Shown here piece by piece: positions 42,396 through 51,882 of a DNA stretch of 64,000 nucleotides. This DNA comes from Metabacillus flavus (GTDB lineage Bacteria > Bacillota > Bacilli > Bacillales > Bacillaceae), in the NCBI RefSeq assembly GCF_018283675.1, contig NZ_JAGVRK010000001.1, positions 3,534,001 through 3,598,000 on the forward strand. Reading direction: 5' to 3'. The notes beneath the pieces are model-generated. The model did no database searches, was not told where the DNA came from, and saw only the letters and a list, made by a program, of their open reading frames with translations. Both the position numbers and the translations under genes were made by a program. Each line of letters opens with the position of its first letter. Within the stretch, counting starts at the first letter, position 1.

Positions 42396-42477
42396 CTGAT
42401 TCCGTCCTTTTAACATATGATATCTCTATTATAGAGCGGACGGTACAAAAGAACTAGGTCAACTATTGTTAAAATTA

Positions 42478-42512
42478 TGTAAAGGGACCTCCCAATGGAA
42501 GGTCCCTTTACA
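42478..42512 (-). terminator. terminator of the polysaccharide operon
   Basis: GTAAAGGGACCT pairs with AGGTCCCTTTAC around a short loop. U-tract is weak but the stem is long. Confidence 0.7.
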
Positions 42513-42513
42513 A

Positions 42514-43887
42514 TCAGGAAGGCTGCTCGTCCAGCCTGTTTTTACGGTGTTTCGAAATCATCCGGAATAGTAAAAGCAGCACATATGGGGTCAGCAGAAT
42601 GATTAGTACGGATACCCATAATGTGTTCAAAAGGAAATCAGCAAATCCGCCAATGACGACCCGCGGAATGTTGACCGTAAAGAAAACGAACAAAGCTAGA
42701 AACAGCGGGTTTTTTGGAAGACGGATAAAGATCATATAGACAAGCTGAATGACAAATCCAACGTAAATCGTTCCAATGATGACCCCAGCATAGCCAAAGT
42801 TTGCATAAGCTTCTGCTGCGAACAGTGTATTCAAAACCCCTGCCGTTCCTTCTTCTACCCGCTGCGGATAGAAGACTTCCATTGCTAATCTTGCTGAGCG
42901 GATTTGTTCCATATCATAAAGCCCAATCAATGATGAAGGAAGGCTTCGTCCATTTAATAGATCTAGTCGGTCAGTAAACAAATCAAGGTGCAAGTAAAAC
43001 GGTGCAACCTGGGACAGCAATATCCGGCCGATTGGTCCCCTGTTATACGATAGGAAGCTCGACGGATCCGTTACCCCCTGGATAAATACATACATGACAA
43101 CTAGGAGAACGGCTCCAAGCCCGGCGAGTACCGCTAAACGGAACCACGTCAATTTGATGATTTTCAGATAAATCAATAGGAGGAGCACCATGATCATGTA
43201 GAAGAAAATCGGTGCTTTGGATAAATCGTAAACCGACAGGAACAGTGCTCCACCGGTTGTTAAAGCAAATAAGACAAACCACCGATACTGTTTCCGCTGA
43301 ATAAAATAAATGAATGTGATCATCGACAGGATCGGTGCCAGCGCAACGCCAAAAATGTTGCGGATAACCGTGCTGCCCCCGAACCCGTGGGAAGCTGAAA
43401 TTCGTAGCTGGTCAAGATTATCAGAACCCTTTAATAGCTCCAGCAAAGGAATCGTGTCAATTTTCAGGATCGTATACCCAATGGCTCCCATAGAAAGCAT
43501 CGTGAAAAACGCATACAGGTAAAACATTTGGCTGCCATTTTCCTCGCGGTACACCGGGGCCTCCATATAGCTCCTGAACTCTTTTTGCCCATCAAAGGAT
43601 GCAAGCTTGCTCACCAAGAACATCGTGAGCGGCATGGCAACCATAATGAAGCAGATGAAGAAAAATCCCTGATAGCGGAAATAATCATCGGATAGCAGCT
43701 CAATCATATAATGCTCATCAATATTGAGCACAATCAGCAAAGAGCCTATAAAGGTGGAGGCGAGCAGCGAATAATAAAAGGTAATGGATATTAAGTTTGG
43801 GGTTAAGAGGGACATGGAGCCTGATACTTTTCTAAACAGTATAAACGATAGAACCAGTACCGCAGCCCAAATCAAGAAATAAACCAT
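42514..43887 (-). CDS. polysaccharide polymerase (Wzy/O-antigen polymerase-like)
   Basis: A 457-residue integral membrane protein with about eleven to twelve helices and a large outer loop at about 285-360 (DRLDLLNGRSLPSSLIGLYDM). The layout, and the GTAGVLNTLFAAEAYANFGYAGVIIG stretch before the last helices, is typical of oligosaccharide-repeat polymerases. It would join repeat units flipped by the Wzx-like protein encoded two genes upstream, with chain length set by the Wzz-like protein. Sequence divergence in this family leaves the substrate open. Last gene of the operon, after a hairpin. Confidence 0.82.
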   Translation of the reverse strand: MVYFLIWAAVLVLSFILFRKVSGSMSLLTPNLISITFYYSLLASTFIGSLLIVLNIDEHYMIELLSDDYFRYQGFFFICFIMVAMPLTMFLVSKLASFDGQKEFRSYMEAPVYREENGSQMFYLYAFFTMLSMGAIGYTILKIDTIPLLELLKGSDNLDQLRISASHGFGGSTVIRNIFGVALAPILSMITFIYFIQRKQYRWFVLFALTTGGALFLSVYDLSKAPIFFYMIMVLLLLIYLKIIKLTWFRLAVLAGLGAVLLVVMYVFIQGVTDPSSFLSYNRGPIGRILLSQVAPFYLHLDLFTDRLDLLNGRSLPSSLIGLYDMEQIRSARLAMEVFYPQRVEEGTAGVLNTLFAAEAYANFGYAGVIIGTIYVGFVIQLVYMIFIRLPKNPLFLALFVFFTVNIPRVVIGGFADFLLNTLWVSVLIILLTPYVLLLLFRMISKHRKNRLDEQPS

Positions 43888-43918
43888 AATACGACCGTAA
43901 CTCCTTTGTTTAAAAGAT

Positions 43919-43943
43919 AAGCGGGCACCACGATGCCCGCTCT
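43919..43943 (-). terminator. hairpin between the epimerase and polymerase genes
   Basis: GAGCGGGCATC / GTGCCCGCTT stem followed by ATCTTTTAAAC on the minus strand; probably partial termination inside the operon. Confidence 0.55.
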
Positions 43944-43947
43944 AAAT

Positions 43948-45000
43948 TTACTTCTTGAGGTGGTCGACCAAATGCTTTGCACTGTCTCCGTCGCCAAAAG
44001 CAGGCTCATAAGCTGATGTGTACACGCTGTTGACTGCTTCCAAAATCTTCTCCGTATCAGAACCTACTAGGATATTTCCTTTGTTCTGAACCGTTTCAAT
44101 CCACTCTGTTTCTTCTCGCAGTGTCACACAAGGGATTTGCAGGAAGTATGCTTCCTTCTGCACTCCACCTGAGTCTGTAAGAATTTTCTCTGCTTCACTT
44201 TCTAGACGAAGCATATCAAGGTACCCAACCGGCTCAATCACTTTAAGGTTCGGTACTTCTTCAAGATTAATGCCGTAGCCCTCAAGCTTATGCTTTGTAC
44301 GAGGGTGGATTGGCCAGACAAGCGTCTTGTCAATTTGTTTGAACGCTTCCAGAATGTTTTGCATTTTCTCCGGGAAGTCTGTATTCTCTGCACGGTGCAG
44401 AGTAACAAGATGATAGCCTTTGCTCTCTAAGCTGTGCTGTTCAAGGATCTTGGAATCCGCTGCAAGCTTTTGATTGTACATAACGGCGTCATACATCACA
44501 TCACCAACGTTGAATACGTTATGTGTAACATTCTCGTTTTTCAGGTTCTGAATTGCTGTATCTGTCGGGCAGAACAGGTACTCAGACACATGATCGGTCA
44601 TGATGCGGTTTACTTCCTCCGGCATCTTTTTATTGAAAGAGCGAAGACCCGCTTCAATATGGATAACCGGAATATGCATTTTGGATGCAGCAAGTGCACC
44701 AGCTAACGTTGAATTCGTATCACCGTAAACAAGAACGTAAGCAGGTTCTTCCTTTACTAATACCTCTTCAATTTTCGCTAGCATTTCACCTGTTTGTTTT
44801 CCGTGAGAGCTCGAACCTACGTTCAGATGATAATCCGGCTTCGGAATATTCAGCTCATCGAAAAAGATGTCTGACATGTTTTTATCATAATGCTGTCCCG
44901 TATGGACAATAATTTCGTCAAAGGATTTGCGAAGCTCTCTGGATACAGGAGCTGCTTTAATAAATTGAGGTCTCGCCCCGATAATTGTTACAACCTTCAA
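43948..45000 (-). CDS. UDP-sugar 2-epimerase (WbpI/WecB family)
   Basis: A 350-residue non-hydrolysing UDP-HexNAc 2-epimerase. Motifs: IIGARPQFIKAAP, HTGQHYDKNMSD, VYGDTNSTLAGALAA, IHIEAGLRSFNK, PEEVNR, and DSGGVQKEAYFL. In isolation it would be called UDP-GlcNAc 2-epimerase (MnaA). In an operon with WbpA-, WbpB-, WbpE- and WbpD-like enzymes it more likely acts as WbpI, converting UDP-2,3-diacetamido-glucuronate to the manno form. It overlaps the flippase gene by four bases. Confidence 0.88.
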   Translation of the reverse strand: MKVVTIIGARPQFIKAAPVSRELRKSFDEIIVHTGQHYDKNMSDIFFDELNIPKPDYHLNVGSSSHGKQTGEMLAKIEEVLVKEEPAYVLVYGDTNSTLAGALAASKMHIPVIHIEAGLRSFNKKMPEEVNRIMTDHVSEYLFCPTDTAIQNLKNENVTHNVFNVGDVMYDAVMYNQKLAADSKILEQHSLESKGYHLVTLHRAENTDFPEKMQNILEAFKQIDKTLVWPIHPRTKHKLEGYGINLEEVPNLKVIEPVGYLDMLRLESEAEKILTDSGGVQKEAYFLQIPCVTLREETEWIETVQNKGNILVGSDTEKILEAVNSVYTSAYEPAFGDGDSAKHLVDHLKK

Positions 45001-46430
45001 GCTGCTTCCTCCGTTCTTCCCTTTTTACGCAGAGTCAGTAAAACTCCGCCGTTTGTAAGCAAGAAAAATGCCCAAGGCACAAGTACAAGCCAAACACTTA
45101 AGTCTGAGAAATCCAATATGTATTGGACCGCTGCAATGGAAAGGATGCTTGTGATGAACATGAAAATCAGTTTGCCTACCGGTGTTGGGACATGATATGT
45201 CTTTTGGCTTCTAATAAAAATGGCAGCACATGCGTAGCCGTACGATAAAGTGATGGCAAGTGCTGCACCCCATAATCCCATAGCCGGGATTAACACTACG
45301 TTTAGTATTAAGCTAATAATGGCTGCTATACCAAATTGAATTGAAATTGGTTTCGTTTCTTTTTTTATGAAAAGGCCTACAGAGATAATCAGGTAATAAA
45401 AGTTAAGGAATGTTCCCAAGCTTAAAAGTGGGACATAAACACTTGCCGGATGGAATACTTTATTTTGCACCATCAATTTAAAGATAGCAGGAATAAAGGT
45501 AGCGATTCCCATAAGCCCAAACATTCCAATTGCAAAAATCAATACATACACACTGCCAAACAATTTCTTTGCATCCGGTTTATCCTTAATTGACATTGAG
45601 TATGGCCTCCAAGCCATTTGAACTCCTGATGTCAATAGCGTTATAACGGTTGCAAACTTTACTGCGGCTCCAAAAAGTCCAGCAGCTCCAGGGCCGTCAA
45701 ATGCTGTCAGAATAAGGCGGTTGGCTGAAGCAATAAGCCAAAAGGATAAAGAAGCCGGTACTAAAGGAGCTGCATAAATTAAGATTTCCTTCATTAACTT
45801 CTTATCAAATTTAAATGTGATAAGATTTTTAAAATGCGGGAGCAGAAATACAATAATGATGCTTGCAGCTGCTATTCTCCCAAACATAATCATATCTACT
45901 TCCTGTTCCCAATATTTAAGAAACAGATAGGAGAAGAGCGCGACCATTCCCAAACGGGCTACAGTTGCAATGACAACCCGCCATGTCAAAAACTCAAATC
46001 TAAAGTAGGTCAATACCAAGGTAATCAGCGCTTCCAGTAAAAGAACAATGAAAGCGAGCTGGACTGTTTTTTCATAGCCCGGTGCTTGTGCGACAAGCAT
46101 CGATACCTGAGAACCTAAAACAACAGATAGCAAATATAAAATAAAAGCAACCGCAAAACGGAATAAGAGAACATTTCTTACGTAATCCATTTTTCTGCCA
46201 GCATGCTTCTTTTCAAAAAAATAAAAAGCAAGAGCAGAATCCGTACCGAATATAACCAAAAACGTCATTAAATTGGTTATAGAATCGATATTTTCAAAAA
46301 CTCCATATTCGGTGTCTCCGAGAAAAGATGTATAAATGGGAAGCATTAAAAAGGCAATCAGCTTCGTTCCAACATTCATTAAAGCATAAAGGAGGGAATC
46401 CCCTCCAAAACGCTTGAGTTGCTTTAGCAA
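44997..46430 (-). CDS. polysaccharide repeat-unit flippase (Wzx-like)
   Basis: A 477-residue membrane protein with twelve to fourteen helices. The opening FGGDSLLYALMNVGTKLIAFLMLP and TSFLGDTEYGVFENI are typical of polysaccharide-exporter (MATE-superfamily) flippases. It should move undecaprenyl-linked repeat units across the membrane. The only enzymes around it make a diacetamido-uronic acid, so this sugar is probably in the unit. Start two bases past the acetyltransferase stop; tight coupling throughout. Confidence 0.9.
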   Translation of the reverse strand: MLKQLKRFGGDSLLYALMNVGTKLIAFLMLPIYTSFLGDTEYGVFENIDSITNLMTFLVIFGTDSALAFYFFEKKHAGRKMDYVRNVLLFRFAVAFILYLLSVVLGSQVSMLVAQAPGYEKTVQLAFIVLLLEALITLVLTYFRFEFLTWRVVIATVARLGMVALFSYLFLKYWEQEVDMIMFGRIAAASIIIVFLLPHFKNLITFKFDKKLMKEILIYAAPLVPASLSFWLIASANRLILTAFDGPGAAGLFGAAVKFATVITLLTSGVQMAWRPYSMSIKDKPDAKKLFGSVYVLIFAIGMFGLMGIATFIPAIFKLMVQNKVFHPASVYVPLLSLGTFLNFYYLIISVGLFIKKETKPISIQFGIAAIISLILNVVLIPAMGLWGAALAITLSYGYACAAIFIRSQKTYHVPTPVGKLIFMFITSILSIAAVQYILDFSDLSVWLVLVPWAFFLLTNGGVLLTLRKKGRTEEAA

Positions 46431-46431
46431 G

Positions 46432-47163
46432 TTACAGCAGCTCCCTCTTATCTACCGGTCTGAGGAATTTTGCAGGGATTCCTTTGACGACGGTTTCGGC
46501 TTCTGTGTCTTTTGTGACAAGAGCGCCGGCCGCGACGAAGGTTTCTTCTGCGACTGTGATGCCTGGCAGGATGATGGAGGCACCGCCTACGCGGGCTCCT
46601 TTTTTAACGGTTGCGCCTTTGATTTTGTCAAAGCGCTCTTCTGTGCGTCCCATGAAGTTGTCGTTCGTTGTGGTGACACATGGTGCGATGAAGACAAAGT
46701 CTTCTAGCTCTGTATAAGCTGTGATGTATGAGTTCGATTGAATTTTCACACGGCGGCCGATTTTGACGTGGTTCTCAACGGTTACGCCGCGGCCGACGAT
46801 GCATTCATCTCCGATTTCTACATTTTCACGAACACTTGCCAGGTCCGCAACCAGCGTGGAATGGCCGATTTTCGCACCCGCGTAAAGAACTGCATTGCTT
46901 CCAATCGTGACATTGTCGCCTAGTTCAAGCGGTGCCATGGCGCTAGTTAGTTTGACTGTGCTTGTTTTCCCCGGAGTCGGCTGCTTGCCGATCACTGCCC
47001 CATCAGCAATGCGTACGCCGTCTCCAACAACCGTTCCTGCGTAAATGGTCACGTGGTTTCCAATGGAAACATTTTTCCCAATCAGAACGCCTTCCTCAAT
47101 CACATTAAAGTGGCCAAGTACAACGGAATCATCCAATTTCACCGAGTTGTTGATTACATTCAT
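46432..47163 (-). CDS. hexapeptide-repeat N-acetyltransferase (WbpD/WlbB-like)
   Basis: A 243-residue left-handed beta-helix protein with many hexapeptide repeats (VIGKNVSIGNHVTIYAG, LGDNVTIGSNAVLYAG, IGDECIVGRGVTVENHVKIG). The catalytic asparagine region is TTTNDNFMG. It resembles WbpD/WlbB, which acetylate the 3-amino group of UDP-GlcNAc(3NH2)A using acetyl-CoA. Most of the neighbouring genes fit that pathway. It is longer than the usual 190 residues, with an extra N-terminal repeat block. Confidence 0.85.
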   Translation of the reverse strand: MNVINNSVKLDDSVVLGHFNVIEEGVLIGKNVSIGNHVTIYAGTVVGDGVRIADGAVIGKQPTPGKTSTVKLTSAMAPLELGDNVTIGSNAVLYAGAKIGHSTLVADLASVRENVEIGDECIVGRGVTVENHVKIGRRVKIQSNSYITAYTELEDFVFIAPCVTTTNDNFMGRTEERFDKIKGATVKKGARVGGASIILPGITVAEETFVAAGALVTKDTEAETVVKGIPAKFLRPVDKRELL

Positions 47164-47179
47164 CGAACAACGCTCCCTC

Positions 47180-48499
47180 TTACAGTTTTGTATAGTTAGC
47201 AGGCTTGTTCTCTACATGTTTCATCGCATTACGCGTGTCAAATAGGGAACGGCTGTGTTTTCCGATCATTTCATAATCAAACGTGCTGTGATCGGTAGTC
47301 AGAAGAACCAGATCAGACTCTTCAAGCAATCCTTCCGTCATTGGAACCGTTTCTACTACTCCTCCGCGAAGCTTGAAAGAAGTAACGAATGGATCCACGA
47401 CTCTTACATCAGCACCCTCTTCAAATAAAGAGTTTAGGATGTGAAGAACTGGAGATTCACGAACATCGTCGATATCTTTTTTGTATGCTACACCAAGAAC
47501 GGTTATTTTTGCACCGCGCATTGCTTTTCCGTCTCTGTTCAAGAGGCGCATGCTGCGCTCTACTACGTGCTCAGGCATTGCGTTGTTGATCTCGCCAGCA
47601 AGCTCGATTAGACGAGTGTGGTAGTTGTATTCACGTGCTTTCCAAGTCAGGTAGAATGGATCGATTGGAATACAGTGTCCGCCAAGACCCGGTCCTGGAT
47701 AGAATGCCATAAATCCGTAAGGCTTCGTTTTTGCTGCATCAATCACTTCCCATACATCAATGCCCATACGCTCGCAAAGGATCGCCATTTCATTCGCAAG
47801 AGCGATATTGATGTGGCGGAACGTGTTTTCAAAGATTTTCTCCATTTCGGCAACAGCCGGACTGGAAACTTCGAATACTTCCCCTTCAAGAACGTGACGG
47901 TAAAGAGAAGAAGCCACTTTCGTACAGTTCGCTGTAATTCCGCCAACTACTTTAGGTGTATTTTTCGTTTTAAATTCTTTGTTACCCGGATCCACACGCT
48001 CTGGAGAGTAAGCTACGAAAATATCTTCTCCAATTACATAGCCTTTGTTTTCAAAAGCAGGGACAACGATTTCTTCTGTTGTTCCAGGGTAGGTTGTTGA
48101 TTCAAGAACAACAAGCATTCCTTTGTGTGCAAAATTTGCAATTGCGTTAGAAGAGCTTTCTACATAAGAAGTATCCGGCTGCTGATGGTGGTCAAGCGGT
48201 GTTGGAACACAGATTGCCACTGCATCTACATCCTGAATTCTTGAGTAGTCTGTTGTCGCTTCAAGAAGGCCGTTTGCAATGATTTCCTTAAGGTCTTCGT
48301 TTACAACGTCACCGATGTAGTTGTTACCGTCGTTAACCATGTCAACGCGGGATTGCTGTACATCAAAGCCGATCACTTTATAGCCGGCTTTCGCTTTTTC
48401 AACCGCAAGCGGAAGTCCTACATAACCTAATCCAACGACACCAATCGTTGCATTTTTTGATTCTATTTTCGAAAGCAACTCATCAATATGAGCTCCCAT
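47180..48499 (-). CDS. UDP-N-acetylglucosamine 6-dehydrogenase (WbpA-like)
   Basis: A 439-residue nucleotide-sugar dehydrogenase. N-terminal NAD site VGLGYVGLPLAVEKAKAGYKVIGFD, the PTPL motif VAICVPTPLD, the ESTTYPGTTEE segment and the catalytic cysteine in GLGGHCIPIDPFYLTWKA are all present. Two NAD-dependent oxidations turn the C6 hydroxyl to a carboxylate. With its partners, the likely substrate is UDP-GlcNAc, the first step to UDP-diacetamido-uronate. Confidence 0.92.
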   Translation of the reverse strand: MGAHIDELLSKIESKNATIGVVGLGYVGLPLAVEKAKAGYKVIGFDVQQSRVDMVNDGNNYIGDVVNEDLKEIIANGLLEATTDYSRIQDVDAVAICVPTPLDHHQQPDTSYVESSSNAIANFAHKGMLVVLESTTYPGTTEEIVVPAFENKGYVIGEDIFVAYSPERVDPGNKEFKTKNTPKVVGGITANCTKVASSLYRHVLEGEVFEVSSPAVAEMEKIFENTFRHINIALANEMAILCERMGIDVWEVIDAAKTKPYGFMAFYPGPGLGGHCIPIDPFYLTWKAREYNYHTRLIELAGEINNAMPEHVVERSMRLLNRDGKAMRGAKITVLGVAYKKDIDDVRESPVLHILNSLFEEGADVRVVDPFVTSFKLRGGVVETVPMTEGLLEESDLVLLTTDHSTFDYEMIGKHSRSLFDTRNAMKHVENKPANYTKL

Positions 48500-48529
48500 A
48501 GTCGTTCATCTCCTTAAAATATCTCACTC

Positions 48530-49561
48530 TTATTTCGTTACTGCTGGTTTTGAAAGAAACACTTTTTTGCCAGTTTCGGCAGACTCTAAAATCGCATTGA
48601 TCAGCTGAATCGGTGCATGTCCGTCAAGGCCAGTGACGATTGGGTCACGGTCTTCCTTAACCGCTGCCGCCATATCCTCAATGATCCACTGATGTCCCGG
48701 CTTGCCAAACGGATCCGCTTCAATTTCCTTCATAGCGGATTCACGGTCTTCATCCGTTTCCCCTTCAAAATCCCACGTCTCAATAAAGTTCGCATTGCGC
48801 CCGCTGATTTTGGCGCTGCCTGTCTCTCCAAATATCGCCAATGATTCTTCAAGGTTCTTCGGGTAAATCGTTGTAGCTGCTTCAATGACTCCAAGAGCTC
48901 CAGATTCAAACTCTACCACACTGACAGCCAAGTCTTCTGTTTCAATTTTGCGGAAACGTGTAGTAGCCATAGCCTGTACACTTTTCACAGGTCCCATGAA
49001 CCATAGAAGCAAATCAAGATTATGAATCGCCTGGTTCATCAGAACGCCGCCGTCAAATTTCTTTGTTCCGCGCCATGGAGCCTGATCATAATACTCCTGA
49101 CCGCGGTTCCATCTTACTGTTGCGTTAGCATGGCTGAATTTACCGAACTTGCCTGCATCCATTTGCTCGCGCAGCTTGCGGATTGCCGGACGGAAACGGT
49201 TAGGATGGACAACGGAAAGCTTCACACCGTTTTTCGCTGCTGCTTCCATGATTTTCTCGCTGTCATCATCCTTTAGAGCCATTGGCTTTTCAACGACAAT
49301 ATGCTTTCTGTAAGCAGCCACAAGTGACGCAAGCGGCTCATGCAGTCCGGATGGAGTACAAATGTTTACGACATCCAAGCCGTCCTGCTCCTTCAGCATT
49401 TGCTCAAGATCGGTATACGTGTTTACTTTGCCTTCGTATTCAGCAAGGCGATCCGGATTTGTATCACAAACCGCAATCAGGTTCGCTCCGGCTGCATCCT
49501 CAATCGCCTGGATATGTTTTTTCGCAATAAAACCCATTCCTACTACTGCAAAATTAACCAT
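48530..49561 (-). CDS. Gfo/Idh/MocA oxidoreductase (WbpB/WlbA-like)
   Basis: A 343-residue enzyme with the Rossmann start VNFAVVGMGFIAKKHIQAI, the EKP triad in HIVVEKPMALKDD and the substrate-binding GGVLMNQAIHNLDLLLWF with the conserved histidine. WbpB/WlbA oxidises C3 of UDP-GlcNAcA to a ketone with NAD recycling by the transaminase partner. I start it at ATG 49561 (GGAG nearby), which overlaps the preceding gene by eight bases; an ATG at 49585 lies further into that gene. Confidence 0.9.
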   Translation of the reverse strand: MVNFAVVGMGFIAKKHIQAIEDAAGANLIAVCDTNPDRLAEYEGKVNTYTDLEQMLKEQDGLDVVNICTPSGLHEPLASLVAAYRKHIVVEKPMALKDDDSEKIMEAAAKNGVKLSVVHPNRFRPAIRKLREQMDAGKFGKFSHANATVRWNRGQEYYDQAPWRGTKKFDGGVLMNQAIHNLDLLLWFMGPVKSVQAMATTRFRKIETEDLAVSVVEFESGALGVIEAATTIYPKNLEESLAIFGETGSAKISGRNANFIETWDFEGETDEDRESAMKEIEADPFGKPGHQWIIEDMAAAVKEDRDPIVTGLDGHAPIQLINAILESAETGKKVFLSKPAVTK

Positions 49562-50291
49562 GAATCTCCGCTCTCCTTGCATCACCTATATATTTCGACA
49601 GCATCAGGCCTAGTAATGTTAAAAACAAGCCTAAAATAAAACCGACGATTGCGTTAGCTTTTGCATTGTTGTCTTGTTTTGCTACTTCTTTGCTTTGCAT
49701 TAAAGGTTTCTCAAATTGCAGGATATCGGTTTTCATACCCTGTATTGAATCATCGTAGTCAGAGATCAGCTTTTCTTCTTTAGCAATGGCATCAGAAAGG
49801 GTAGTCAGCTCTTCGCTATTCAAATTTTCAAAGTCCGTTTGCAGCTTGTCGGACATTACCCCGTATGACTTCTCAACGGATTTAAGGCGGTCCTCATAGG
49901 CTGCTAATTTGTTCTCAGTCAAATCTAAACGCGAGTTATATTCATTCTTTAATTCTCCAATATACTCTGCAGATGCTTTGTTCAACAGGTTTTCCACTGA
50001 AGCTTTATCCTTGCCCTTTACGGAAAATTCCACTTTGGATTGTCCCAAAACTTCAATCTTTAGCTTTTTACCGTATTTTTCCTGATAAACCGATTCAAGA
50101 AGCTCTGGATCCGTTAGATAATCTGATTTCAAGGTAGCGGTAAAGAAGTTCGAATTCCCTTCATACCCCTTGCTCACCGCAATAGATAATCCATAAGCAA
50201 GAATCGCAACTGCAACCGGAATGCCGATAATGAGCCATTTCTTTTTCCAAAAATACATTAAGTACTCGTATAGATAGTCACGTTTTTCCAT
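49554..50291 (-). CDS. polysaccharide chain-length protein (Wzz/YveK-like)
   Basis: A 245-residue protein with two membrane helices (WLIIGIPVAVAILAYGLSIAV, about 19-39; ANAIVGFILGLFLTLLGLMLS near 213-233) flanking an outer coiled-coil domain of about 170 residues. This is the layout of Wzz/capsule co-polymerases that set polymer length. It has no kinase domain, and no separate BY-kinase gene lies next to it. It sits in the operon after the aminotransferase, separated by a hairpin. Confidence 0.86.
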   Translation of the reverse strand: MEKRDYLYEYLMYFWKKKWLIIGIPVAVAILAYGLSIAVSKGYEGNSNFFTATLKSDYLTDPELLESVYQEKYGKKLKIEVLGQSKVEFSVKGKDKASVENLLNKASAEYIGELKNEYNSRLDLTENKLAAYEDRLKSVEKSYGVMSDKLQTDFENLNSEELTTLSDAIAKEEKLISDYDDSIQGMKTDILQFEKPLMQSKEVAKQDNNAKANAIVGFILGLFLTLLGLMLSKYIGDARRAEIHG

Positions 50292-50340
50292 GCGTTAACT
50301 CCTTGTGAGATAGTAAATGCAGTTAGCCTAAACAAACAAA

Positions 50341-50377
50341 CAAGCCCCTTTTACCGGTAGGATTTCCCGGTAAAAGG
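50341..50377 (-). terminator. hairpin between the aminotransferase and chain-length genes
   Basis: CCTTTTACCGG pairs with CCGGTAAAAGG, followed by GGCTTGTTTGTTTGTTT on the minus strand; a strong stem likely causing partial termination. Confidence 0.65.
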
Positions 50378-50391
50378 CGACTTATAGCGTT

Positions 50392-51501
50392 TTAGTTATA
50401 AAATTTTTCGATGCACTCAACTACATAAGTTTGCTGTTCTTCGGTAAGCTCTGGGAACATTGGAAGGGAAATCGCTTCTCTGGCAGCCTTATCGGACTCA
50501 GGGAAGTCTCCTTCTTTGTAGCCAAGCTCTGCGAATACAGGCTGAACATTCAATGGCAGCGGATAGTAGATCATCGTTGCCACGCCTTGCTCTTTCAAGT
50601 ACGCTTGAAGCTCATCACGGCGGTCAACACGGATTGTGTATTGGTGGAACACGTGATGGCGGTCGCTTACCTCGATTGGTGTAACGACTTTATCTTGAAG
50701 CTTGTTCTTTAGAAGTGCTGTGTAGATATCTGCACGTGCACGGCGCTTTTCGCTCCACTCATTCAAATGAGGGAATTTAACGTTCAATACAGCAGCCTGC
50801 ATTTCATCAAGGCGGCTGTTATATCCCAGCACGTGGTGGTAATATTTCGGCTTGCTTCCGTGAACGCGGATGACGCTCATTTTTTCAGCAAGGTCCTCAT
50901 GCTTCGTTACGATCATACCCGCATCGCCGTAAGCACCAAGGTTTTTCGTCGGGAAGAAGCTGTATGTAGCCGTATGGCCATACTCCCCTGTGTGCTTTCC
51001 TTTATAAGTGGCACCGATTGCCTGAGCTGCATCTTCTACAACAAAAATGCCGTGCTTGTCCGCAATTTCCATAATGCGGTCCATTTCAGCCATTTGTCCG
51101 TATAGGTGAACAGGGATAATCGCTTTTGTTTTAGGAGTGATTTTCTCTTCAATCAGCTCCGGGTTAATATTGAAGGTTACCGGATCAATATCAACGAATA
51201 CAGGCGTTGCTCCGCAGCGGGCAATGGCCCCAGCTGTTGCGAAAAACGTAAACGGAGTCGTGATTACTTCATCACCAGCCGTTACGCCGCATGCCTGCAA
51301 AGAAATATGTATAGCGTCACTGCCGTTGGCTACGCCTACTGCATATGGTACGTTACTGAATTCAGCTACGTCAGTCTCCAATTTTTTCACATTGCTTCCC
51401 AGGATAAAACGTGTAGATGTCATCACGTCATCCAGTGCTTTCAGCATTTCGTCCCGCAAATTGGAATATTGTTCGGAAAGATCTAACATAGGCACTTTCA
51501 T
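50392..51501 (-). CDS. PLP-dependent UDP-3-keto-sugar aminotransferase (WbpE/WlbC-like)
   Basis: A 369-residue DegT/DnrJ/EryC1 aminotransferase. Motifs: GVANGSDAIHISLQACGV, TPFTFFATAGAIARCGATPVFVDID, VEDAAQAIGATYKG, and the PLP lysine in SFFPTKNLGAYGDAG. WbpE adds a 3-amino group to the ketone made by WbpB. I start at ATG 51501 (MKVPMLDLSEQYS), ten bases after AAGGAG; an upstream ATG at 51525 overlaps the leader. First gene of the polysaccharide operon. Confidence 0.91.
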   Translation of the reverse strand: MKVPMLDLSEQYSNLRDEMLKALDDVMTSTRFILGSNVKKLETDVAEFSNVPYAVGVANGSDAIHISLQACGVTAGDEVITTPFTFFATAGAIARCGATPVFVDIDPVTFNINPELIEEKITPKTKAIIPVHLYGQMAEMDRIMEIADKHGIFVVEDAAQAIGATYKGKHTGEYGHTATYSFFPTKNLGAYGDAGMIVTKHEDLAEKMSVIRVHGSKPKYYHHVLGYNSRLDEMQAAVLNVKFPHLNEWSEKRRARADIYTALLKNKLQDKVVTPIEVSDRHHVFHQYTIRVDRRDELQAYLKEQGVATMIYYPLPLNVQPVFAELGYKEGDFPESDKAAREAISLPMFPELTEEQQTYVVECIEKFYN

Positions 51502-51598
51502 ACAGTATCTTCTCCTTAGCATCATCTAATTTTCAGTACCGGCGATAACTGCTTAAATACCAGCAATCAGGGACGGTCTGTTTTTTTCATACTTTCTC

Positions 51599-51607
51599 AT
51601 TTTAGCA
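51599..51607 (-). promoter_or_regulatory. extended -10 promoter of the polysaccharide operon
   Basis: TGCTAAAAT on the minus strand (TAAAAT 51604-51599); no good -35. It lies about 100 bases upstream of the aminotransferase start. Confidence 0.5.
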
Positions 51608-51873
51608 TAATGGAGCAGGTTTTTGTCACAGAGCGTCGAACGTCATACAATTGTTAAAGCTGTATTATGTTTAACATGACCTTGTTTCATTCTGCTTACT
51701 CCTGTCAGGCATTTTTGCCGGCAGAAACGACCTTTTTCTCCCTTTGTCAAATAGATAAATTTCCACCTAGTACACAATATCACATGTGCCCTGAAATTAA
51801 AACAGTTCATAGCAGGGTTGAAAACCTTTCCAATGCATTTTTTTCAAATAAATCCAAAGAATTTCAGGGATTA

Positions 51874-51882
51874 TGATATAAT
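51874..51882 (+). promoter_or_regulatory. extended -10 promoter of secA2
   Basis: TGATATAAT (TATAAT 51877-51882) with no convincing -35 hexamer. The leader is about 105 bases. Confidence 0.55.
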
